The notes under the pieces: generated by a model
What the model saw: only the letters and a program-made list of their open reading frames with translations
Told to the model about the DNA's origin: nothing
The model's database searches: none
In this document: positions 1 to 8,219 of the stretch, piece after piece
Position numbering within the stretch: the first letter of the stretch is position 1
How the letters are laid out: the number at the start of each line of letters is the position of its first letter
Translations under genes and position numbers: made by a program
Source of the DNA: KBS-96 sp963722585
Lineage (GTDB): Bacteria; Acidobacteriota; Terriglobia; Bryobacterales; Bryobacteraceae
Assembly (NCBI GenBank): GCA_963722585.1
Contig: CAVRNU010000035.1
Coordinates: 92,059 to 156,058 of the forward strand
Direction: 5' to 3'
Length of the DNA: 64,000 bases

Positions 1-602
1 GTGCGCGTCCACTCGAGATCGCCGATCAAATGCCCAGCCGATTTCCATTCGCGAAGCACAGTCAAGGCCTGCTTTAAATCGGCGCCCCGCGTGTCAACGA
101 TGATCTTCGTGGCTAGTCCCAAGACCGGCGAAAGGCCATCTTGACGCCCCGTTCGGCCAGAGGTCTGTAGGGCAGATTTCATCCGGCACCACACAACCAC
201 GGGTAGATCGGGCACTACAATGCCCAGCACGGTAGGTCCCACATCGGGCCAGCGGTCGGGGTGGGCGGCTACTTCAATCTGCTCGCAACAAATCTGTTGC
301 GCTTTTCCGAAAGGCTTCCAGCATTGCGCGAAAACTCGTGCCGAGAGACCATTTTCGGCGCTTCGATCGGACCGCAGCACAATGGCGCGGCTGGGATGCG
401 CATGCATCAATTCCACTAAGATCTGGCTGACGCTGCCGCCTTCCTCGTCCTCCTGGTCGGTGACCACGATCAGAGTCATGGCGCACGCGCGCAGAACTGT
501 TGGCTTGCCCTGATGGCGTTCTTCTTCCCCAAGCGAAGTCCAGACTTCGCCCAGCGCTCGAAGGATTTTTTCGGGTTGCGCGGAAATAAGACTGCTGCTC
601 AT
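1..602 (-). CDS. opcA: OpcA-like glucose-6-phosphate dehydrogenase assembly protein (3' end cut by window)
   Basis: About 200 codons are visible; the C-terminal end lies beyond base 1. The protein begins MSSSLISAQPEKILRALGEV and carries HPSRAIVL in the middle and GDLEWTR at the window edge, motifs I recognise from the OpcA family. OpcA is an allosteric activator or assembly factor for glucose-6-phosphate dehydrogenase in cyanobacteria and actinobacteria. Its ATG at 600-602 overlaps the zwf stop as ATGA, so translation is probably coupled and the two products made together. Family resemblance plus position directly after zwf make the call fairly safe. The symbol is by analogy, since the acidobacterial protein may differ in detail. 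Confidence 0.8.
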   Translation of the reverse strand, partial: MSSSLISAQPEKILRALGEVWTSLGEEERHQGKPTVLRACAMTLIVVTDQEDEEGGSVSQILVELMHAHPSRAIVLRSDRSAENGLSARVFAQCWKPFGKAQQICCEQIEVAAHPDRWPDVGPTVLGIVVPDLPVVVWCRMKSALQTSGRTGRQDGLSPVLGLATKIIVDTRGADLKQALTVLREWKSAGHLIGDLEWTR

Positions 603-2137
603 GGAATTCTCCAGGCGTGTCCCTGTCTTGCCAGCATATCGTCGGACGCTTTCGGCCCCCAGCTGCCGGCTTCATAGTTGGGAAAATCAAACTTCGTGCT
701 TTGCCACTCCTCGAGAATCGGCTCGACCACTTGCCAGCTTGCTTCAACCATGTCTTGCCGTGTGTATAGAGTTGCGTCTCCTGCCATGGCGTCAACCAGC
801 AGCGTCTCATAAGCCGTAGGCGTGCGCTCGCCGAAACTCGAGCCGTAGTTGAAGTCCATCGATACGGGTCTGACGCGCATGCCGCTTCCCGGACTTTTGG
901 AAAGGAAGCGAAGAGAGATGCCCTCTTCCGGTTGTATCCGAAGCACCATCAAGTTAGGACGGGGCGAGCGAGGTCCGAGCCGCGTCTCCTGCTGGAACAT
1001 CGCGAGCGGCGGCGCATTGAATTGAATCGCGATATCGGTGACGCGCTTTGGAAGACGTTTTCCGCTTCGAATATAGAAAGGAACACCCGCCCAGCGCCAG
1101 TTATCGACAAAGAAGGTTACTGCAGCGTAAGTGTCGGTCTGAGCCTGGGGATCGACGCCTTCTTCCTGCCGAAATCCAGGAAGTTCCTGTCCACCAACCT
1201 TCGCGGGTCCGTATTGACCGGAAACAGAGTAGAGAGGCACCTCGTCGCGTTTCATCACTCTTATCGCCCGCAAGAGTTTAGCTCGTTCGTCGCGGACGTT
1301 ATCGGCATCGAAAAACGAGGGCGGTTCCATAGTGACGGTGGCCATCACCTGCAGCAGGTGATTCTGGATCATGTCGCGAAGCGCGCCCGCCTCTTGATAA
1401 TATGCGCCCCGGCCTTCGACCCCAATCGATTCCGCCGCAGTGATCTGGACATTGTTGACGTAGCGCCGGTTCCATAACGGTTCGAAGATACCATTGCCGA
1501 AGCGGAACGCGAGAATGTTCTGAACGGTCTCTTTGCCGAGGTAATGATCGATCCGATAAACGTCTTTCTCCGCGAACACCTCGTGGATTTGGTCACTGAG
1601 CTCTCTGGCGCTCGTAAGGTCGTGGCCAAACGGTTTCTCGACAACGATACGTCGCCAGCCCTTGCCCTTGTTTAGGCCCGCTGCGCCCAGGCACGCTACA
1701 ACTGTCGCATAGTAGCTCGGCTGCGTCGATAAGTAATAAAGAACGTTGCCCTTGGTCTGATGGGTGGTCTCGATTTCCGAAAGCTTTACGCAAATCGCCT
1801 GATAGCATTTCGGGTCTTTCAAGTCTCCGGCAACGTAATACAGCGATTGTTCAAAGGAGCGCCACACGGATTCATCAAACGGTGAATCTTCGATGAATTT
1901 TTGGACTGAGTCCTTCATTTTTTCCCGGAACTCGCTGTCGGGCATGTGGGTCCTGGAATTGCCGATCACGGCAAAGCTTTGCGGGATGCGCCGCTCGTAG
2001 GCCAGCCGGTAGAGGGCGGGGACGAGTTTTCGCTTGGTGAGGTCGCCATTGGCGCCGAAAATAACTATGGCGCACGGGGGCACTCGCCTTTCAAAGCGCA
2101 GGGGATCTTGGAAGGGATGCGCGTCAGCCATTGTCAC
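599..2137 (-). CDS. zwf: Glucose-6-phosphate 1-dehydrogenase
   Basis: Product is 512 residues, the normal family length. It catalyses NADP-dependent oxidation of glucose 6-phosphate to 6-phosphogluconolactone, the entry to the oxidative pentose phosphate and Entner-Doudoroff routes, in the cytoplasm. The N-terminal Rossmann motif IFGANGDLTKRKL is present, as is the substrate-binding/catalytic stretch RIDHYLGKETVQNI, and VVEKPFGHDL matches the conserved lysine-containing EKP motif. The gene follows the serine hydrolase after 54 bases and overlaps the opcA-like gene by 4 bases. MTMADAH offers two close starts, and the first ATG is used here. Confidence 0.97.
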   Translation of the reverse strand: MTMADAHPFQDPLRFERRVPPCAIVIFGANGDLTKRKLVPALYRLAYERRIPQSFAVIGNSRTHMPDSEFREKMKDSVQKFIEDSPFDESVWRSFEQSLYYVAGDLKDPKCYQAICVKLSEIETTHQTKGNVLYYLSTQPSYYATVVACLGAAGLNKGKGWRRIVVEKPFGHDLTSARELSDQIHEVFAEKDVYRIDHYLGKETVQNILAFRFGNGIFEPLWNRRYVNNVQITAAESIGVEGRGAYYQEAGALRDMIQNHLLQVMATVTMEPPSFFDADNVRDERAKLLRAIRVMKRDEVPLYSVSGQYGPAKVGGQELPGFRQEEGVDPQAQTDTYAAVTFFVDNWRWAGVPFYIRSGKRLPKRVTDIAIQFNAPPLAMFQQETRLGPRSPRPNLMVLRIQPEEGISLRFLSKSPGSGMRVRPVSMDFNYGSSFGERTPTAYETLLVDAMAGDATLYTRQDMVEASWQVVEPILEEWQSTKFDFPNYEAGSWGPKASDDMLARQGHAWRIP

Positions 2138-2191
2138 AAGATATCATTCGCGAACAAGCCGGACGTGGACGTTGGCACGGGCCAGGCAAAC

Positions 2192-3367
2192 TCACGACTT
2201 GCCGGCGTAGTGGTCATACTCCCAGTCGTAAGGCACGCCGGTGTCGCCGAGGATGAACCTAACCAGATCGGCGAATCCCACTTCAGACCGAACGTCGTTC
2301 GAAAGGATGACGACGCATCGCCGGCTGGTCTCGATGCAGACCATGGTGTTGGCAGTCGTGCTGTCATGGCCGCCCTTGTAGAAGCCGTGGCCCTGCGGGC
2401 CGTCGAAAACGATGACGCCCAAGCCGGCATACATGTCCTTGCGCTGCTCATTAGCGGGCAGGTCGGGACCGAAGGGCGGGAACTGGTGGGCTGTGCTGAT
2501 ATGCAGCTGCGGCCTTGTCATCTCGGCGCGCGAGGCTGCGCTTAGGCCATCGCCGCGTACCAGGGCAGAGACGAACTTCGGCACGTCTGAAATCGTGGTG
2601 TCCATCGAGCCCGCCGCACGAACCTTGCTTCGCTGGTCGTGCCGTTGCGGCTGGCCGCGATCGTTCCAGCCGTCGGCGAGATTAGCGGCAAAATCGCTGC
2701 GCCACACCAGGCTTGTGCGGCTCATGCCCAGCCGGTCGAAATTGGCCTTGGTCAGATCGCCGACATCGAGCCCAAGGCCCTGCACCTTGCGGCCGTGTTC
2801 AATAACGAATTGCAGCAGGATGATGCCTTCGCCCGAATAGCTATACCGCGTGCCGGGCTCGAAGTGGATGCGCAGTTTCCGGTCAGGTTCGATAAACCAG
2901 AAATTGTTGAGGCCGGTCGAATGGGTCAGGCACATGCGCGGCGTGATTTTTTCCCAGCGCGGGTCGTTGGCGAGATCCTCGTACGGCCCGTACTTGTCCG
3001 GGAAGACCGGATCGGGGCCATAGGCCGGAAGTGGCTTGTCGAGATCATCCTTGATCGGAATGTCGAGCTTGAGCTTGCCCTGGTCGACCAGTTGCATTAC
3101 GGTATAGGCGAACACCGTCTTGGTCAGCGAGGCGGCATACATGACGGTGTCCATCGTTAGCGGATCGCCTTTAGCGTTTCGCACGCCATAGGCATGGACA
3201 TAAGCGAGCTTGCCGTGATCGATGACCGCAATGGTCATGCCTTTGGCGCGGGTGGCTGTCATGATCTTGTTCACTTCGGCGTCGATGGCCGCACCGCCCG
3301 GTATCGTTTGCGCGACAGCCGCGACGGGAAGGCACAGCGCGAAAAGAGTCAGGCACAACGCCCGCAT
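2192..3367 (-). CDS. Secreted serine hydrolase, beta-lactamase/D-alanyl-D-alanine carboxypeptidase fold
   Basis: Product is 391 residues with a clear Sec signal peptide (MRALCLTLFALCLPVAAVAQ, cut after AVA-Q). The beta-lactamase class C/esterase fold is shown by the SLTK catalytic Ser-Lys motif about 80 residues in, the YSYSGEG motif in place of YxN, and HGFYKGGHD near the C-terminus in place of the KTG box. Such proteins are usually periplasmic esterases, peptidases or amidases rather than true beta-lactamases, and the substrate cannot be read from sequence. It is upstream of zwf on the same strand but with a 54-base gap, so co-transcription is possible yet functionally unexplained. Confidence 0.85.
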   Translation of the reverse strand: MRALCLTLFALCLPVAAVAQTIPGGAAIDAEVNKIMTATRAKGMTIAVIDHGKLAYVHAYGVRNAKGDPLTMDTVMYAASLTKTVFAYTVMQLVDQGKLKLDIPIKDDLDKPLPAYGPDPVFPDKYGPYEDLANDPRWEKITPRMCLTHSTGLNNFWFIEPDRKLRIHFEPGTRYSYSGEGIILLQFVIEHGRKVQGLGLDVGDLTKANFDRLGMSRTSLVWRSDFAANLADGWNDRGQPQRHDQRSKVRAAGSMDTTISDVPKFVSALVRGDGLSAASRAEMTRPQLHISTAHQFPPFGPDLPANEQRKDMYAGLGVIVFDGPQGHGFYKGGHDSTTANTMVCIETSRRCVVILSNDVRSEVGFADLVRFILGDTGVPYDWEYDHYAGKS

Positions 3368-3413
3368 TTCGACTCCCTGATATCGCTGATGGTTGGCTCA
3401 GCCTAACACACAG

Positions 3414-3547
3414 CTAGTGGACTGTCGCCAGGAATTCGTTAGTATCCGCCAACCCGCTTGCTCACGCGCGCGGTTCTGTTGGGCTGGTACGGAACCGCGA
3501 CCGTTAGGGAGCGCGGTACTAACGCCCGCTCTGCGAAAGGCCACTAG
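3414..3547. repeat. Long imperfect palindromic element with nested hairpins
   Basis: A 134-base non-coding stretch is bounded by CTAGTGG (3414-3420) and its exact complement CCACTAG (3541-3547). Inside, 3437-3449 (CGTTAGTATCCGC) pairs with GCGGTACTAACG at 3513-3524, apart from one extra base. The centre holds a further hairpin, ACCGCG (3494-3499) with CGCGGT (3512-3517). The layout resembles a MITE-like or REP-like dispersed element. I see no second full copy in this window, so the repeat status is inferred from architecture only. Confidence 0.5.
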
Positions 3548-3578
3548 TCTTCAGCCGAACCGCAAAAAATGCTGGCGC

Positions 3579-3608
3579 TTGGCGCGAGCCGATTCGGTGG
3601 CTTATACT
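3579..3608 (+). promoter_or_regulatory. Probable sigma-70 promoter of the cimA leader
   Basis: TTGGCG at 3579-3584 and TATACT at 3603-3608 are separated by 18 bases. The -10 box matches TATAAT in five of six positions; the -35 box is weaker. Initiation about 7 bases after the -10 would put the transcript start near 3615, just before the leader-peptide ATG at 3632. This position suits a short regulatory leader and is the main reason for the call. Confidence 0.5.
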
Positions 3609-3631
3609 CAGATTAGTTCCATTTCGCCCTC

Positions 3632-3691
3632 ATGCCAGCTTTCCTTCTTATCGGCGGCATTATTCGAGCGGGTATTCGAAGCCCCGCTTGA
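3632..3691 (+). CDS. Isoleucine-rich leader peptide of cimA (19 codons)
   Basis: The small ORF reads MPAFLLIGGIIRAGIRSPA followed by TGA at 3689-3691. Four of 19 codons are isoleucine (at 3650, 3659, 3662 and 3674) and two are leucine. The gene downstream makes citramalate, the first committed precursor of isoleucine in this pathway, so the codon bias fits a stalling sensor. No strong Shine-Dalgarno sequence precedes the ATG. The stop codon lies 3 bases before the anti-terminator arm at 3694-3700, the correct distance for a terminating ribosome to cover that arm. Expression is inferred from this arrangement. Confidence 0.6.
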   Translation: MPAFLLIGGIIRAGIRSPA

Positions 3692-3693
3692 GA

Positions 3694-3758
3694 GCTTTTG
3701 GAGTATCGTTTCTGGACAAAAGCCATCAGCGGGGCCTTAGATCCTGTTGATGGCTTTT
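3694..3758 (+). terminator. Attenuator: mutually exclusive anti-terminator and terminator hairpins
   Basis: The terminator stem pairs 3718-3728 (AAAAGCCATCA) with 3748-3758 (TGATGGCTTTT) perfectly. It can extend inward to 3734/3742 with G-U pairs, giving about 17 pairs and a 7-base loop, and is followed by CGTTTGATT. The competing anti-terminator pairs GCTTTTG (3694-3700) with CAAAAGC (3717-3723), which uses the 5' arm of the terminator. The end of the leader peptide (CGAAGC, 3677-3682) can in turn pair with 3694-3700 with one bulge. GCCCCGC at 3681-3687 also complements GCGGGGC at 3729-3735. The logic matches classical amino-acid attenuation. Confidence 0.6.
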
Positions 3759-3801
3759 CGTTTGATTGATAGCTGTCTGAGTTAGACACAATTGGATTTC
3801 T

Positions 3802-5412
3802 ATGAAGATTTTCACCTTCGATACAACGCTTCGGGACGGCACGCAGGGCGAAGCCGTTTCTTTCTCGGTTGATGACAAGCTTCTTATTGCGGCGAAACTT
3901 GACGAATTCGGAATCGACTACATCGAAGGTGGTTGGCCAGGGTCGAATCCTAAGGACAAGGAGTTCTTTTCTCGCGCCCAAAGCCTGAAGTTCAAACGTG
4001 CCAGGCTGACTGCGTTCGGCTCGACGCGTTCCGCCAAAAATGCGGTGGAACTGGACGCCAATACGGCCGCTCTTATTGCCGCCGAAACTCCGGCCGTGTC
4101 GATCTTTGGAAAAACGTGGGACTTCCACGTTCATCGCGCTTTGGGAATCACCGAAGAGGAAAACCTGACGCTGATTTCCGACACCGTGGGCTATTTAAAA
4201 GCGCACGGCCGCGAGGTGATCTATGACGCCGAACACTTTTTCGATGGCTATGCTGCCAATCCCGATTTTGCGTTACGAACGTTGGAAGCGGCCAAGCGCG
4301 CGGGAGCTGACGTTTTGTGTTTGTGCGACACCAATGGCGGTACGTTGCCCAACCGTCTCCAGGAAACAATTGTCGAGGTTCGGAAGCGCTTTGATGGAAT
4401 TCTTGGCATTCACACACACAACGATTCGGGCGTTGCGGTAGCGAACACGCTCGTGGCTGTCGAAGCCGGCGCAACGCATGTGCAGGGCTGCGTGAACGGA
4501 TATGGTGAACGCTGCGGCAATGCCAATATGTGCTCGATACTGGCGAACCTCGAATTGAAATTAGGCCATACGACGGTGGGCCGGGAGAATCTCGAGAATC
4601 TCGCGGGCCTAGCCCGTTACGTCGCCGAGCTTGCCAACCTGCCCCTCCGCCGCGATCAACCGTTTGTCGGCCAAAGCGCATTCGCTCATAAAGGCGGCAT
4701 CCATGTGAGCGCTGTGCTGAAAGATTCCTCTACTTATGAGCACATTCGTCCAGAAATGGTCGGCAACCGGCAACGTGTTTTATTGAGCGACCTGTCGGGG
4801 CGCGGCAACGTCACCTACAAACTGAAACAACATGGACTGGCCGACCGGCTGGATCCGGAAGCGAGAGGCGAACTCCTGGGCCGGATCAAGCAGATGGAGT
4901 ATCAAGGCTACGATTTTGAAGCCGCCGAAGGAACATTCGAGCTATTGGTTCGCGAGGCGGCGAATCGGGCATTTCATCCTTTCGATGTAGTTAGCTACGA
5001 AGTAAACACAAAGTACGTGTCGGGGAGTGAAACAGTCACAACCGCAAGCGTTGTGCTGAGGGTCGAAGGCGATCCACAATCGGCTACCGCAATCGGGCAA
5101 GGCCCTGTACACGCTCTCGATGTATGCCTCCGGCAATGCCTGGCGTCGCGCTACCCCGCCATTTCCGACGTGCGCCTGGTCGACTACAAAGTAAGGGTAC
5201 TAGGAGTCAAGGGTGGAACCGAGTCAAAGGTTCGCGTGCTGGTCGAGTGGTCCGACCATCAACGAAGCTGGGCCACGGTGGGTATCTCCGATAACGTGAT
5301 CGCGGCGAGCTGGCATGCCCTAGTTGATGCGCTTCGGCTCGAAGTGTTCCGCCTGCACGAGAAAAGCGAGGTCCCGGCCGAGCTGATTGAAGATTACAGT
5401 TGGGGCGTATAA
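3802..5412 (+). CDS. cimA: (R)-citramalate synthase
   Basis: Product is 536 residues, the usual length for the long CimA family. It condenses acetyl-CoA with pyruvate to (R)-citramalate, which the leucine enzymes convert to 2-oxobutyrate for isoleucine. The N-terminal TIM barrel begins with FDTTLRDGTQGE, the metal-binding motif of the isopropylmalate/homocitrate synthase family. HTHNDSGVAVAN supplies the metal-binding histidines, and GERCGNANMCSI follows. The C-terminal third (from about residue 390) is the regulatory domain typical of feedback-inhibited synthases. YIEGGWPGSNPKD favours CimA over LeuA. The ATG lies 43 bases past the leader terminator; GGA is the only Shine-Dalgarno-like sequence. 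Confidence 0.93.
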   Translation: MKIFTFDTTLRDGTQGEAVSFSVDDKLLIAAKLDEFGIDYIEGGWPGSNPKDKEFFSRAQSLKFKRARLTAFGSTRSAKNAVELDANTAALIAAETPAVSIFGKTWDFHVHRALGITEEENLTLISDTVGYLKAHGREVIYDAEHFFDGYAANPDFALRTLEAAKRAGADVLCLCDTNGGTLPNRLQETIVEVRKRFDGILGIHTHNDSGVAVANTLVAVEAGATHVQGCVNGYGERCGNANMCSILANLELKLGHTTVGRENLENLAGLARYVAELANLPLRRDQPFVGQSAFAHKGGIHVSAVLKDSSTYEHIRPEMVGNRQRVLLSDLSGRGNVTYKLKQHGLADRLDPEARGELLGRIKQMEYQGYDFEAAEGTFELLVREAANRAFHPFDVVSYEVNTKYVSGSETVTTASVVLRVEGDPQSATAIGQGPVHALDVCLRQCLASRYPAISDVRLVDYKVRVLGVKGGTESKVRVLVEWSDHQRSWATVGISDNVIAASWHALVDALRLEVFRLHEKSEVPAELIEDYSWGV

Positions 5413-5450
5413 GGCAGCAAGGCCAGCCAGGCCGGTGGCTTGTTCAGATC

Positions 5451-5479
5451 GCGCACAACGCCACCAATCGGCTGTGCGC
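5451..5479. repeat. 29-base palindromic repeat, copy 1
   Basis: GCGCACA (5451-5457) and TGTGCGC (5473-5479) form a perfect 7-pair stem, with an inner GCC/GGC pairing possible in the loop. An almost identical copy (one base different) lies at 31783-31811. Both copies sit in spacers close upstream of a start codon. It may be a REP-like element or a transcript-end structure; no T-run directly follows. Confidence 0.6.
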
Positions 5480-5541
5480 TTCGACACTTCCGGCTCTTTT
5501 CACCTTTTTTTCAGGTTCCGCTGTTTCAATGAAATAGAACG

Positions 5542-6936
5542 GTGAGCGGAATACAGGTGTTGTGCAAAAGGGTTGAATTCACCTTACTTGCTCTGGCTGC
5601 TTGGTGGACGCCGCATCTTCCGGCACAGTCGACCACGAACCCCGTCAGGACAGATGGCGATGAATTTATCACGATTAACTTAGAAGACGCGCTCGCGCGC
5701 GCTGCGAAATACGGCACGCAAATTCAGTCGGCCAACATTTTGGCGCAACTCGCGCACGAAGATAAGAAACAGGCAACGGCCGCCACTCTTCCCACCGCGA
5801 GCGCCCTCAACCAATTCATCTATACGGAGGGCAACGGCACGCCCTCAGGCGTATTTGTGGCCAATGATGGAGTACACGTTTATAACGAGCAACTTCAGGT
5901 ACACGAGGAACTTCTGTCGCTTGTCAGGCGCGGCGAAGTGCGGATGGCGGCTGCCGCCGAAGCGGTAGCGCGGGCCAAAGCCGACGTTGCCGCTCGCGGG
6001 CTCAGGGCCACCGTGACGCAGGACTACTACGCGATTGCTTCGGCGCAACGCAAAGCCAAGAATGCGGAACGAAGCCTTAAGGAAGCTCGAGACTTTCTGG
6101 ATATCACGCAGAAACAGGAGCACGGCGGTGAAGCGGCGCACTCGGATGTAATCAAAGCGCAATTGCAGGTGCAGCAACGGGAAAGAGACGTTCAGGATGC
6201 CGGGCTAGCTATTCAAAAAGCAAAAATCACGTTGGCCGTCTTAATTTTCCCTAGCCTTCAGTTGAATTATGCGATTGAGGACGACCTTTCGCGGGTGACT
6301 ATTCTCCCGCCATTACAGGAATTGACGGCGCAAGCGAACATAGGGAGTCCGGACGTCCGTTCGGCGCAGGCGAACGTGAGCGAAGCCCGGCTGGGCGTAA
6401 CGGTTGCGAGATATGCCTATCTGCCTTCGTTCGGGCTCGACGTGTTTTATGGCATCGACGCAAACCAGTTCGCCGCCCAAACAAGCGGCCTAACCAACGA
6501 GAGCGGGCGAAGCACGCTGCCTGACTACCAGGTGTCAAACCGGCAGAACCTGGGCTACGTGGCGCAAGCAACCATGAATGTGCCCCTCTGGAACTGGGGC
6601 GCCATTCACAGCAGAGTCAAACAGGCGGCGCTGCGGGAGCATCAGGCGGAATTAGACCTTACGCTTACGCAGAAGCAGTTGCAGGCCGATCTTGCCTCCT
6701 CGTATCAGGAAGCGCAAACGGCGTTGTCCCAGGTTGCTTCGCTCCGCTCCTCTTCCGACCTTTCGGCCGAAAGTCTTCGCCTCACAATACTGCGGTATAA
6801 AGCGGGAGAAGCGACTTCGTTGGAGGTGGTGGACGCCCAAACGACCGCGAGCCAGGCCAGAGGCGCTTACGACGATGGCCTGCTCCGGTACCGCGTCGCC
6901 CTTTCTAATTTGCAAACGCTTACGGGGAATTTTTAG
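5542..6936 (+). CDS. TolC-family outer-membrane efflux protein
   Basis: Product is 464 residues beginning with GTG. A signal peptide is followed by two long heptad-rich repeats typical of the TolC/OEP fold (for example LEDALARAAKYGTQIQSAN, and SADVRSAQAN-like segments in the second half). The C-terminal stretch RYKAGEATSLEVVDAQTT is a strong OEP signature. It forms the outer-membrane channel of a tripartite pump. The adaptor gene starts 3 bases downstream and the RND pump follows, so the three make one operon. The exported substrate is unknown. A second GTG eight codons in would also leave a signal peptide. Confidence 0.92.
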   Translation: MSGIQVLCKRVEFTLLALAAWWTPHLPAQSTTNPVRTDGDEFITINLEDALARAAKYGTQIQSANILAQLAHEDKKQATAATLPTASALNQFIYTEGNGTPSGVFVANDGVHVYNEQLQVHEELLSLVRRGEVRMAAAAEAVARAKADVAARGLRATVTQDYYAIASAQRKAKNAERSLKEARDFLDITQKQEHGGEAAHSDVIKAQLQVQQRERDVQDAGLAIQKAKITLAVLIFPSLQLNYAIEDDLSRVTILPPLQELTAQANIGSPDVRSAQANVSEARLGVTVARYAYLPSFGLDVFYGIDANQFAAQTSGLTNESGRSTLPDYQVSNRQNLGYVAQATMNVPLWNWGAIHSRVKQAALREHQAELDLTLTQKQLQADLASSYQEAQTALSQVASLRSSSDLSAESLRLTILRYKAGEATSLEVVDAQTTASQARGAYDDGLLRYRVALSNLQTLTGNF

Positions 6937-6938
6937 TT

Positions 6939-8219
6939 ATGAAGATTCTTGCGTATGCCTCGCTCGCGATGATGTTGTTTGCCGCCGCGTGTTCAAAGTC
7001 GAACAATGCCGAGGGCGCCGCAAGCGATGAAAATGCGCCGGCCGCTCCCGTACAGGTAGCGAAGGCGGAGCGCACGGCGATTCACTCCTTCGTTACGGCC
7101 GAAGCAGTCCTTTACCCGCTAAAGCAAGCTAACGTGGTGCCAAAAATCAGCGCTCCGGTCGCCCGTTTCCTGGTGCAGCGCGGCGATCACGTGCAAGAAG
7201 GCCAGCTGCTGGCAGTGCTCGAGGATCGCGACCTGGTTGCGGCTGCTCAAGAGAGCAGACAGTTGTACGAGCAGGCTCAGGCCACCTACAGGTCAACGAC
7301 GGCAGCCACAATGCCGAATGATATGACCAAGGCAAAGACCGATGTTGAATCTGCCCGTCAAGCTTTGGACGCCGCGCAGCGTGTATATGAAAATCGCAAA
7401 GCGCTGCTGGCGCAAGGGGCATTGGCGCAGAAATTGGTGGACGATGCAAAAGTAGCTCTGGTGCAGGCGCAAAGCCAGTTTCTAACCGCGAAGCAAAACC
7501 TGGCCTCGCTCGAACGAGTGGGACAGGCTGCGCAGTTGAAGAACGCGCAGGCACAAGTCGAGGCGGCGAAAGCTCATTATGATGGCGCCGCGGCACAGGC
7601 ATCCTACGCCGAAGTGCGGAGTCCGATTACGGGCGTCATCTCGGACCGTCCTTTGAACGTGGGGGAAATGGCCAGCGCCGGCTCAGCGCTGTTCTCAATC
7701 GTCGACCTGTCGCGAGTCGTCGCCCGGGCAAGTGTTCCGGTGCAACAAGCGGCTCTGGTCCGCGTAGGCAGGCCAGCCACAATCTCGGGCGGAACCGTCG
7801 AACTAAAGGGCAAAGTTATCGTAGTGAGCCCGGCGGTGGACCCCAGCACGACAACTGTCCAGATTTGGGTAGAAGCCCCCAATCCTGGTGAGCGCCTGAA
7901 GCTAGGCTCGACCGTTCAGATTTCAATCGACGCGGGCGAAGTAGCGGATACCATCGTTGTTCCTGCCAGCGCGCTGCTCGCCTCCGATGAGGGGGGCGAG
8001 AAGGTGATGGTAGCGGGCGCCGACAGCCTGGCGCACGAACATCCAGTGAAGGTTGGAATTCGGTCGGGAGACGACGTTCAAATCTTGAGTGGGGTGAAAG
8101 AAGGCGACGAAGTCATCACCGAGGGCGGGCTCGGTCTCGACGACAAGGCTAAAATTCAAGTCGAAAAGCCGGCCGCGGGGGAGGAAACCGGCCAGAAGGA
8201 CTCGGACGACAAGAAATGA
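6939..8219 (+). CDS. RND efflux periplasmic adaptor (membrane fusion lipoprotein)
   Basis: Product is 426 residues. The N-terminus MKILAYASLAMMLFAAACS is a lipoprotein signal with its cysteine in the lipobox AAAC. Then follow a barrel/lipoyl half-motif (PVARFLVQRGDHVQEGQLLAVLEDRD), an alanine- and glutamine-rich helical hairpin (about residues 100-215), the second lipoyl half (YAEVRSPITGVISDRPLNVGEM) and the beta-barrel domain. It bridges the RND pump and the TolC-like channel. The acidic/lysine-rich tail after residue 405 is likely disordered. Its TGA overlaps the next ATG by 4 bases (ATGA). Confidence 0.93.
   Translation: MKILAYASLAMMLFAAACSKSNNAEGAASDENAPAAPVQVAKAERTAIHSFVTAEAVLYPLKQANVVPKISAPVARFLVQRGDHVQEGQLLAVLEDRDLVAAAQESRQLYEQAQATYRSTTAATMPNDMTKAKTDVESARQALDAAQRVYENRKALLAQGALAQKLVDDAKVALVQAQSQFLTAKQNLASLERVGQAAQLKNAQAQVEAAKAHYDGAAAQASYAEVRSPITGVISDRPLNVGEMASAGSALFSIVDLSRVVARASVPVQQAALVRVGRPATISGGTVELKGKVIVVSPAVDPSTTTVQIWVEAPNPGERLKLGSTVQISIDAGEVADTIVVPASALLASDEGGEKVMVAGADSLAHEHPVKVGIRSGDDVQILSGVKEGDEVITEGGLGLDDKAKIQVEKPAAGEETGQKDSDDKK

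Noticed and set aside
274..810. 178-codon minus frame across the opcA-zwf junction
   Set aside because: Out of frame with both; the opcA-like and zwf frames carry family motifs.
3600..3801. T-box or metabolite riboswitch upstream of cimA
   Set aside because: No T-box sequence or known riboswitch core; the leader is too short and contains a translated Ile-rich ORF.
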